Source of the DNA: Paenibacillus foliorum
GTDB lineage: Bacteria; Bacillota; Bacilli; Paenibacillales; NBRC-103111
Length of the DNA: 64,000 nt
NCBI RefSeq assembly: GCF_013141765.1
Contig: NZ_WHOD01000109.1
Location: 1-64,000 of the forward strand
Reading direction: 5' to 3'
Positions 43,501 to 53,400 of this stretch are shown piece after piece (within the stretch, counting starts at the first letter, position 1; every line of letters starts with the position of its first letter). Under the pieces are notes generated by a model that was not told where the DNA came from, made no database searches, and was given only the letters and a program-made list of their open reading frames with translations. A program made the position numbers and the translations under genes.

Positions 43501-43614
43501 ATCATGTGCTACCGGATAATTCACAGACGGATTAAGCCACTGATATATAAAGATCCCTACGATTATAGAAAATACACCTATCATACCTAACATCGTTGCC
43601 ACAGGTTTGCTCAT
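40576..43614 (-). CDS. Hybrid sensor histidine kinase, 7TMR-DISM type, with two kinase modules
   Basis: 1012 residues in this order: a TM helix (about 10-28), an extracellular 7TMR-DISM-like beta domain (about 40-205), seven membrane segments (about 210-420), HisKA with the phospho-His in SHELRTPLHG (about 438), HATPase_c (N-box ENRLKQILYNLLENGMKF, G1 DTGRGIPAG), a receiver domain (ILLVDDEPSN, Asp in PDLVLLDLMMPG about 737), then a second, LytS-type kinase module (QITPHFLYNSLNAL about 825; ATPase LQPLVENAVRHGIGPKPSGG; VEDDGIGMD). The 7TMR-DISM domain senses carbohydrates or other ligands outside the cell. ATG 43614 has GAGG 8 nt upstream; the longer frame to 43659 has none. The stop overlaps the response-regulator start. 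Confidence 0.9.
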   Translation of the reverse strand: MSKPVATMLGMIGVFSIIVGIFIYQWLNPSVNYPVAHDGILDAREWNFSNDAVIPLKGEWEFYEGKLLNPTDFKESPQLIAKRQLLNVPGGWKGLLETDGRDGYGVGTYRLLVQVDKTDIYSLRSKKIRMSSHIFINGHDLGGNGKPALYGNDFVASNLPFLGTDKADAGFIEIIIQVASLNYLVGGLVQAPEFGSYRAVADRIDNSQLADMVQISTMMLFFLYYGGMFRQWRKERHLMHFSLFCLATGLFFSIDNEILLARLIPSISFIWIQKIIFISTYFSFLFFALYIFSYLGERNNVLLRWLLRFIYLYLVIIVFIPNDYLANTFLLNILLQLITFIYIFYVLIRKRSKGVPGTSFLALGVFFLIASWIIAQLRYELALDNPYYMIVTPLLLVFSQAFLMSNRIQQAFYKNERLSKQLLVYDRQKDEFLAKTSHELRTPLHGLINLSQSLLDDRKTELSPQHKENIRLMNLVGRRLAGLIHDILDMSRIKHGHMLIHTTAVDLRMSVSFVLETLSITPINKQVIIINELTAGLPLIYADENRLKQILYNLLENGMKFTEQGSIRISAEIRGKELAVSITDTGRGIPAGQLDRIFQPFEQHTEIGVQSPSGIGLGLSITKQLVELQNGKLEVESEVGRGTCFTFTLPIAPGEVSEDKTTYDTDYVESYAFATQSQTGEPAEFSILLVDDEPSNIKILMDAISSLQYDYTAVYSGKEAIEQLRRSPKPDLVLLDLMMPGVSGVDVCKEIRKMHGLAELPVLMLTASGQTGDMIAAFAAGTNDILQKPFELAELKARVQSLLSMKRSSENAVRREMDFLQAQITPHFLYNSLNALVGLSYKNTDKLRETIHHLTTYLRAKFTFTFQSQLVSFERELELVKAYLAIEQLRFGSRLQVRYSIEEGFHCMLPPLTLQPLVENAVRHGIGPKPSGGTVEIRACRVPGGVDITVEDDGIGMDEDMLLKLSKDQASGVGTGNVNRRLKMLYAQTLEIQSELHQGTRIKFHIPEERDA

Positions 43615-43735
43615 CGTCTCTGCCTCTAACAAAAATTTTCTATTTGCTTTATTTATCATAGCAGATCTTGGCTAGCCTCTCATTCACTTTTTTATGCAGA
43701 TATAATGTTCTTTTCCAACAACATCAGCCTTAACC

Positions 43736-44443
43736 TTACTTCACTGGAGGTGTCTGCAGTACGCTGAGAATATCTCCGGTATCAATAACAAGATGAATAT
43801 TATTCATGGTCCGCATAGAGCCCGAAATGACCCCCACCAATTGCCCGGATGGATCTATAACCGGTCCCCCCGACATCCCGCTTACAATCTGTGCCGATGT
43901 TAGAATCCGGTTTCTTCCGTTGATCTCAGCCTTGGGAGTATTAATAATTCCCTCTGTAATAATTGGAGTGTTTTTCAGAGGATAGCCAATAGCAAAAATC
44001 TTCTCTCCATGTTTTACTGCAGCTTCTTTAATTGGTATAAAATGGTATCCCCCTCCATTCACCATTAGTGTTTGTGGATCAGGAAACTTAAGAATTACTA
44101 TATCTGTTAGTTCGTCATAATTAAGCACCTCAATGGAATCAACTGCTCGTCCGTCATTAAATGTCGCCTCAATCCGCTCTGCCTCTTTTATCACATGATA
44201 AGCAGAAGCTGCTGTCCCGCTAGGGGACAGCAGCACGCCTGTGCCGGTGGCTATTAGAGTACCATCGCTTTTTAGTGCCCGGATGTAGAATACCGCGTCA
44301 TTGGATATCTCGTAGATTTCCTCCGCATTGTGAACAACGGGCGCATCCGCTTTGGCATTGAGACTAACATTGACAAAAAAGAGTATGCCAGACAATAACG
44401 AAATCATTGCAATTGCACATAAATGAATTAGTTTTCCCTTCAA
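43736..44443 (-). CDS. Exported trypsin-like (S1/HtrA-type) serine protease without PDZ
   Basis: 235 residues. The N-terminal hydrophobic segment (about 5-30) ends ...NAKADA and looks like a signal peptide or anchor, so the enzyme is outside the membrane. The catalytic triad is His in SAYHVIK (about 80), Asp in LTDIVILKF (about 112) and Ser in VSGMSGGPVID (about 190). It lacks the PDZ domain of HtrA. The start is TTG with AAAGGCGG 8 nt upstream. It is only 31 nt after the 3096-residue SLH protein gene, on the same strand, so cotranscription is likely. It could process or quality-control the giant surface proteins. That role is inferred from context only. Confidence 0.88.
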   Translation of the reverse strand: MKGKLIHLCAIAMISLLSGILFFVNVSLNAKADAPVVHNAEEIYEISNDAVFYIRALKSDGTLIATGTGVLLSPSGTAASAYHVIKEAERIEATFNDGRAVDSIEVLNYDELTDIVILKFPDPQTLMVNGGGYHFIPIKEAAVKHGEKIFAIGYPLKNTPIITEGIINTPKAEINGRNRILTSAQIVSGMSGGPVIDPSGQLVGVISGSMRTMNNIHLVIDTGDILSVLQTPPVK

Positions 44444-44474
44444 GCACCAAACCGCCTTTCCACGCCATTACTTC

Positions 44475-47400
44475 TTACTTAACAACCGGCATGATTTCAT
44501 CGAAAGCCCAGTGATCAGGAGTTAAATCGCTGAATTTCGATGGAAGATTTTGTTTTTGTGTACCCGTGATTCTGTTGATGACTACTATCGCCTGTGCTCT
44601 TGAAATTTGGCTGTCCGGCTCGAAGGTGCCATCTGGGAAACCCTGTACATAGCCGGCTTTCGTAAAGGCATTGACATACTTCTCTGACCAATGGCCTCTT
44701 ACATCCGACAGACTTGTTTCACCATTGCTTGTTATATCCAGCTTTAATACTCTGGACATCAGCACAACAAACTCGGCTCTCGTCAAGCCTTTCTCACCAC
44801 TGAAGGTTCCATCCGGATAACCATCCACAATGCCAGCTGAAGTAAAAAATGCCACCAAATCTTCAATTCCTGACTTTACATCTTTAAATCGATTTTGTAC
44901 GCTCACTTCCTCCATGTTCAGCAGCGGAGAAAGAATGTGGATGAGATCATATCGGGTCAGAGCTATATCCGGCTTAAACTGTCCGTCTTCATAGCCGGAA
45001 ATATATTTGATCTGACCTGCTTCGCTTTTCAGATCATATTTGGCATTCTCAGCCTGATAATTCATCGTCACTACCCGATCATCCTTATCGGTAATTATCT
45101 TGATTGTCATATTGCCTGTAATGATAATTTCTCCTATATATTGAGCGCTGCTCGTCGTAGGAGTGCTTCCGTCGGTCGTGTAATAAATAATCTGGCCTGC
45201 CGGTGCCGTCAGCTTTAATTTACTGTTAATTGCTACGGTTGTTGAGGTCGGGCTGTCACTATTACTATTCACAGTTGATTGGCCGATCTGAGCTGAAATT
45301 GTCGGCAGCTGCACGATTGGCTGAGCGAAGCCACCTCCGCCACCTCCGCCGCTTTCGGTCATTCGAGTCCAGACACCTGAAAATACCTCGCTGGTCTCCT
45401 TCTCTTCAACGATGGTAACTGCTTTAAGGTTCGTAGTACTCTTCAGCACGATAGGGCCAGAATACAACACAGCGTTCGAATCCGGCAGACTGCCATCCAA
45501 CGTATAATAAATTTTGCCATTCGGCTCATCTGTGTTTAAAACAACCGAAACCTGATTATAGAAAGTCATCACTATTCCGGATCCAACCTTAGGCTTTATC
45601 GCGGTTTCTTTGAACTTCAAGGCTGGAGCATTGACCGTGATTACCCTACTCTCGCCATTGAATGCTGCTGTCAAAGCAGCGCTTCCTGTCGATTTCAGAG
45701 TCCCCTTCACTGACCCGGACTCATTGGTGATCAAAGCCTCGTTCGGATTCGCAGTCCAGAGTAAAGCTCCATCCTTGGTTAATTCAAAACTGTTGCGAAT
45801 GAAGTTAACAAGATCATTTTTGTTTAAAATTACAGCCGCTGCGCTAAGCTTAGAACCAGCTGCTCTATTGAATGCAGTCAATTGAGGATAGAAGCTCTGC
45901 TCTGCCTTCCATAGGGATGGATCGAAGCTTGCTGGCAGAGTCCCCTTTGTCAGATCAGTTGCCAGCAAACCTGCTGCTTCCTTATCATCTCCAGAGACTC
46001 GTTTACCGGAAGCATCGTAATAAGCAGTATTGCTTTTCAACATCTGCTTGTTAAAAGCTGTATGCGAAACAACTGCTGCATCTTCCTTTTGACCAGCTAT
46101 TCCTCCGAAGTAAGCTTTACCAGGCATAATTTTTCCTTCAACCCCAGCAATAACTTCTCCATAATTCAAAGAATAATCGATGGCACCACTGGCAGCATAA
46201 CCAACAATACCTCCTGCTTCGGCCTCAACCGTACCTTCCGCTTTAACAAGGGCGGATGAATAGCTATTGCTGATGGCTCCTTCGTTACTACCTGCAATAC
46301 CGCCAGCCATTACATGGCTCGAAGCCGCGTCGATATCCGAATAGGAGAAGGACTGAGTAATAGATCCACTGCCCTTGTTCTCACCAGCTATTCCTCCTAC
46401 TGCAAGGGTAAGACCCGGTGTCGTTGCACGAACGGTTCCTCTGGAGTAAGTCTTGCTCAATTGTCCTTCGTTAGAGCCTGCAATCCCGCCGATGTAGCTG
46501 CCTGAACCTGTGATGGTTCCTTTGAAAGCAGCACCTGTAATAGAACCGCTATTGACTCCACTCACGCCGCCGACATAATTAGCGCCTTCCACGCCTGCTG
46601 CTTCCACAGTCACGTTGGAAACCGTTCCTTTGTTGTCTCCGACTGCTCCGCCGACATAGTCATTACCTTTGACTTTTCCACGGATAATGATGTCGCTTAT
46701 AGCAGCTCCCACATGGTTGATCCCAGCTGCAATACCCGTTTTAGAGCCTGCTGTGATATCAGCCTCATCAAATATCAAATTTCTGATTTTTCCATAGTTT
46801 TCTGACACAAACCCATTCAAATCTGAGCCTGCTGCCACAAGCTTAAGGCCCTTTATTTTCTTGTCCTTTCCATCGAACTCTCCTCTGAAGCTCATAATCG
46901 GAGTCCACAGGCTGCCCGTTAGGTCTAAATCCGCTCCAAGTGTAAACTTCTCCATAGCCGGTTTTTGCGTCGCCGTTCTGTTAAACAAACGGTAATAATC
47001 AAGTCCTGTATTATTATAAAGTGTAATGGCGCCTGTCAGTTGCTTGGCATTGTAAATTATAATTTCCGAAGATCCATTGCCGCTTAAGAAGGATGGATCA
47101 GTCTCAAAATTCCAATTCCCGAAAGCGTAGGAACTCGAATTATCCGCTTGAACAACTCCTGGGTTGCCGCCCAGATTATATCCGACAGCATTCAAATCTC
47201 CCACATAGGAAGATTGAACAATCTTGCCGTCTCTGAAGTTATAACCGACTAACGATCCTTTATAAGCATTAGCACCGCTAACACTCATGGATAGCTCAGC
47301 TACATTGGCAAACACACCATCCAAAGTACCGTCGTTATATCCTGCAAAGCCGCCGCCATAAGAACGTGTTGCGTGGTTAACCCCAATGGTTGCAACTTTA

Positions 47401-50400
47401 TCCTGAGCTGCAAAAGCATTTTTGACGATTCCTCGTCTCTCCACAGCTCCCGCGAAGCCGCCGCTGCTTGTATCAAAGCCTGTGTTCGTTATATTGCCTG
47501 TAGCGTATGCATCTGTAATGCTGTAGTGGTCTATAGACCCAGCAAAACCGCCTGCATAAGAGCCTGTAATTCCTTTAACATCTATACTCCCTTTGGCATA
47601 CACTTGTTGAATGATTCCGCTGCCTGAGCTTAAATCACCAAGCAATCCGGCAAAACCGCCTGCATAAATGGTATTTTCCTGATTCGTGCAAACGACGATT
47701 ACAGGGATATTAGCAAAGGAGTGAGTGATGTTCGTATTATCTCCATTGCCTACAAACCCTCCGACACGTGTAGCCGGCATGACACCCGACTTCGTAATAG
47801 CACTGCCCACGGTAATTTTTTGACCGTCCAGGGAGCTCATATTCGAATAATGGATAGCTCCCCCTGCTGTCCAGCCCACAACGCCGCCCACGTCATAAAT
47901 CGTGCTTGCATCCGCGTTGATATCGCTGCTGGCTGATGAGCTGACGATGATTCCATCGCTGTAGCCCGCTACGCCTCCGACAGAAGCAATTTTGGCCCCA
48001 TTGACCGAAAGATCGGAGGTTGATCTTGAGTTATAGATGGAGGCTGCTAAATTTTTGCCGACCAATCCACCTACATAAAGATCAGGTACGTTATCCACTC
48101 CTTTAGCTTCGATAGCTTTAGAGTGAACGACTGCATCATAAATGCCCCTGTAAAAAGGAATCAGATTACCAAAATCAAGACCGGCATCCACATTGCTTGA
48201 CTGCATAATACCGGCAATCCCGCCAACGGCGCTTTCTCTTGCTCTCGAGCTAGAAGAAATGTCTGACAGCACATCCGCTTGATAAAGAATTGAATCCATG
48301 CTGTAGCCGACAATACCACCAGCTGTGACTCTGTCACCTTTGCCTCTAATTGAGGCCGTGAAAGCTGCCTGGTGGACCGCTGTCTGGGAGAGCTTCCCTG
48401 CAATACCTCCAATGACCGCATTGGTACTGCCATCAAGAGAAGACAAAACAACCTTGTCCGTTTTTACATTTTCCATATCAAAAACATTTGTACCCTTACC
48501 TGTTTTAACCCCCACAATACCACCGATAATGCCATTCCCCGTCATATGCTGGCCTGCCTGACTGGCTGTTACGTTGACATTGCTGATTGGATTTCCTACA
48601 TCGGATTGACCGATTACCCCACCCAGAGTTGAACCCAAGCCCAACGCTTGCAATGTTCCATCTGCGAAAGTAACGGTCAAATCATTCGCTTTACCGGACA
48701 CATGATTTCCAATCAAACCACCTACAATACTGTTGGCCCCAGTAGCTGAAATGGGGTACGCAGCTGTTATCGTTGCACGTGACCCTGTAAAATCTCCCGT
48801 TTGCCTTCCAATGACACCACCGATAGTAGCGTTGGCCGCTGAGCTGCCGATGCTGCCGCTTGGTGTTTTCAGATCAAAAATCTGAGGAGTAAGAGCAAAC
48901 GTATTGTCACCAATGATACCGCCCGCAACAGCGTTATTTCCTACGGCTTCTACACGGCTGTTACCGTCCAATGTCATAGAAAGCTTTTCCACAACACCGG
49001 TGTTTTTACCGATAATTCCACCAACGGTATTACCAATAATAGTCCCGGCATTCAGCAGCTTAACATCAATTTGAGAAACCGTCCCTTTATTGAATCCTGC
49101 TAAGACCCCAGTGTATTGATTACCCGCTACGGATAAAGGCTCCAACCGCATATGCTGAACCTTTGCCCCTTGTCCAATAACTCCGAACAAGCCTGAATAA
49201 GATTGATCCGGCAGCAGCTTGAGTCCATCGATTAAATAATTGTTTCCTTCGAACGTCCCTAGGAAAGAACTCGTTTCATTATTACCGATAGGCACCCACT
49301 GATTGGATTGAATATGAATCGGGTTCTGCACACGAATCGTTCTGCCTTCAAAAGCAAACTTATCCACGCCTGTGACTGCTCCATTAACAATCGCAGCAAG
49401 TCCTGCAAGTTCTGCTTCTGTTTTAATATCGAAATTAATGGCACCTTTATCTCTCATGTACCAGTTGATGTTGGCATTCACATCACTGCCGCTTCCACCA
49501 TCTCCACCCGTGTTGGCACTACGGTGTAATTCCGGATATTTATAGTCGGCATTCAGCGAACCGTACTTCCAAGCTTGAGTAAAATCCCATCCCGACAAGC
49601 CAGGGAAAATATCTCTTTCTTTAAGTGTGGAAGATAATATCGTACTCAACCGCACGTGCACAAGTAGCCAACGATGGTCTCCTTCTGCGAAATCCGGCAA
49701 ATCCGTATTAATTTGCTCGTTCTCATCTTTTACATAATAGTTCTTGTAAAGCAGTTCCTTGCTTGGATTGTCATAGCGTCCAGCAAAACCACCGGCATAA
49801 GCGCCGTTCTCCGCTGTAACCTGACCTGCCGAATAGCTGGTAGTTACTTTACCGTTAGCAATTCTGCCCAGAAGTCCTCCAGCATAAGATCCCTCTGCAC
49901 TTGCTGTAATCTCTTTAGCTGCATAAGAATCGGTGATGGATCCGTCTACATGATCGCCAACCAATCCCCCGACATTCGTATAGGCACCACTAGCTGTAAC
50001 CTTGGAAGCTGAATAAGACTTCTCGATGATACCGCTGTTTCTTCCAATCAAGCCGCCGAGGAATACAGAGTTTCCGTCTGTTCCATAGGCATGGCTTGTA
50101 AGATCAATATCCACATAGGATGTAATGATCTGGCCTTTATTGTAACCGGCGAGCCCTCCAGCTAGTGTATTCTCTCCTTCAATCGTTAGGTTCGAATTGC
50201 TGTATGTGTAATAAAGCGTCCCTGATTCCGTATTCAGACCGACCAGACCGCCGAGCGTGCTGCCGTTCCCTTTGGATGCAACAGGAATCTTATCCGTGAT
50301 GCTATTGTTAGCAATCAAGCTTCTGTTCTCACCAGCCATCCCCCCCGTTACCGTTGATGGTGAGAGTACTTGAATCGATCCTACATATCGGCTGTTCTGA

Positions 50401-53400
50401 ATTGTACTGACCGCTATGCCTGGAGCTGTACTTGGATCGCTGCTCTGCTTATCATTAACACCAACGAACCCGCCTACAGTTGAAGCTGCTGCCGTGGCAT
50501 TCACTTTAAGATTAAGCTGAGCCATATAATTATTCACAAGAATGCCTGTTGCTGTACTTTGATTGTAGGCTGCCATACCTCCTACAATAGCTTTCTCGCC
50601 ATTAATGATCAGATTTACATTAGTAGCGACGATTTTTTCCAATCTCGATTTGAGATTGTATCCGCTAATTCCGCCGACATAAGCATTAGGAGCATCCGTC
50701 GATATGGAAACCAATAAATTCTCGATGTTGGTCATGGCTGCATCGCCAATAATTTTACCTTGCTCGATTTGACCGGCAATACCTCCAGCTATTACATGCT
50801 CAGCCTTCACAGCCAGCATGGCATAATCGGGTGCTTCAGCGCGAATTACAGGATTTGTAATCTCTGTACTCTTAGCCAAACCGGCAATACCGCCGATAAA
50901 AGAATTCGCTCCAGTCGCAGTAATGAGGGGCTCCTCTTCTGCATATACCGATGAATTAACGATCAAAGCAGGAGCCACTGTGCTGTCTGCTGCTTCGGAT
51001 CGACCAGCAATTCCCCCAACCTCTGCGCCAGTCCCCTTGGAGGCAATAATAATATTTCTGGCTTCATTGCTTGTAATGGAACCGATATTTCTACCCGCTA
51101 TGCCTCCGATTTGATTCGAAGGTCCTTCTGTAGTGATGCTCACATTATGGGCGAAGCCTCTTGGCGTGTCTCCCTGATTCACACCAAACAAGCCGCCGAT
51201 TCGGGCATCGCTTCCTTGTGCCGTTATGATAACTTCCTTTGCAATAAGTGGATGCGCCGCAGTATTATTACCAGCATCACTTGGTATGCTTCCTTTGGCT
51301 ACTTCCTGAATTCCTGAAATACCGCCGACCTTAGCTTGAGCAGCCGCTATATTGATAGTCAGGTTTTCTGCCTGCACATAAACCTTAGGTGAATGATTGA
51401 CCCCAATAGCTCCACCAATCTGGCTGTTAGCAGAATTAACATCAATTGCTATCTTGCTCACTTTAATCGGTGTTCCTGTTTCACCTATTATCGCTTCGGC
51501 TGTAAGTAATCCCGCTACACCACCCAGCGTGTATCCATTTCTTCCTTGTTCGTTGACCAAACCAAGATTAGCAACCGTGCTTGCCGTGACAAGCAGCGCA
51601 TTCTCATTATGTCCGACGATGCCTCCAGCTGTAACGCTGTCTGCAGTCGATTCCAGTTTTACACTATAACCGTCCGTATAGCTCACAACCCCAACGGTTG
51701 CGTTGGATATTACACCTTGAGCTTTACCTGCTACTCCGCCAGTGAATCCACCTATCAGCTTGTTAGTCAGTGTTATAAACTTAACCTGTGGCCCCGTTAT
51801 GGATCCCTTTGAATATCCAGCCACCCCGCCAATCGTTCCGTCCGCTGTGATCTTAGTTAATGAGGTTTCCATATTTCCGCTGCATCTTGCGTCAGGCTTA
51901 TCTCCTATACTTCCAGCACACGGTAGTGAGATCGTGCCTCCGTCCATATACCCAGCAATACCTCCGGTATACGTATCAGCTCCGCCTGTTGCAGAAATCG
52001 TCCCCTTGAAGCCTGTTTGGTCTATACTGCCACTACCGCTTCGGTCAACATAATAACCGACAATGCCTCCGGTACTAATAGTGTGACTAGGATCCGAGGC
52101 TGCGCCTGCAACAACAATCTCATTGGCAAACACGGCACCTGATATCAGTTTATCGACGCCCTCATCCGGAACCATTCCGATAAAACCGCCCGTATATAGT
52201 TTGGCTAGTCCATTGACTCCGATTTTTGCTGAGCTATACACATTATTGCTGACTGCTCCAGATGTTCTAGCATAGGCTCGATTGGATATGATACCACCCG
52301 TATATAAGCCGTTGCCACCATTTACGCTGATTTCTCCGCTATTTTCATAGGCTCGATTAGAAGTACTTTCAAATAATACACGTTTGCTTGCAAAACCGAT
52401 GATTCCGCCTGTGTAAACTTCGTCCGGTTTTTGTGGTCCAGCTCCGCCGGATACTGAAATAGCTCCCGTATTTTTGGCTGAGTTGTTAAAAAATATATCG
52501 CCGGAAACCTTTCCTATTAATCCGCCGCTATATAATTGTTGTGTTCCTGTTGCTGTAACATTTACGCTGTTAGTAAAACTCTTATCCCACTTAAAAGTGC
52601 TGCCTACAAACCCTGCAATCCCTCCTGTATGTACATTCGTTCCGCCTTTATTAGTGATAGCTGCCGAATTTGTAAACACTATGGAGAATAGTGGTGTGGT
52701 CTGCTCAGCTGTAATCGCACCCACCAACCCACCGGCATAAGTGCCGTTAGCTTGCTGAGAATCTATGCTTACTGCGCCAGCATTGGCTGTGCTGTTGGAG
52801 AAAGTGATATCCGCACCGGCTCTACCCACTATGCCACCTGCATAACCGCTGCTTCCACCTGTTACCTTAATGGAAGCTGCGTTGCTTATCGGTGTTGCAT
52901 CTTCATCCATCTTAATGAATCCAAAAGCGAAGCCTGCGATACCCCCGGCATGTAACTTCCCGCTTCCGCTTGCATCTATAGAACCATTATTCAAGACCTT
53001 CTTGATTTTAAGTCCATCATCGTCGCCGTAACCAATAATTCCACCCGCATGCACATCCATGCCTGAAGCCGTAACCGGTTTATAGTTATTGGAATTGGCA
53101 AGAGTTCCTTCACCCGACCCTACAACACCTCCGGCAAAAACATTAGTAATAGTAGTGCTGACCTTCACATTCAGTTGATTGGTTATATTATATACCGTAC
53201 TATTATTGACCATTTTACCAACAGCAGAGCCAGCATAAACGCCGTTGTCCCCGTACACATTACTGTACACGCTGTTGCTTACGGTAGCCACATCAATACT
53301 TCCGGTATCCGTAAACTCAAAGCCGCCTACCGTACCGCCATCCATGTACCCTACAAGTCCCGCATAGTTCATATTTCCTGAAACCTTCATTCCAGAAATC

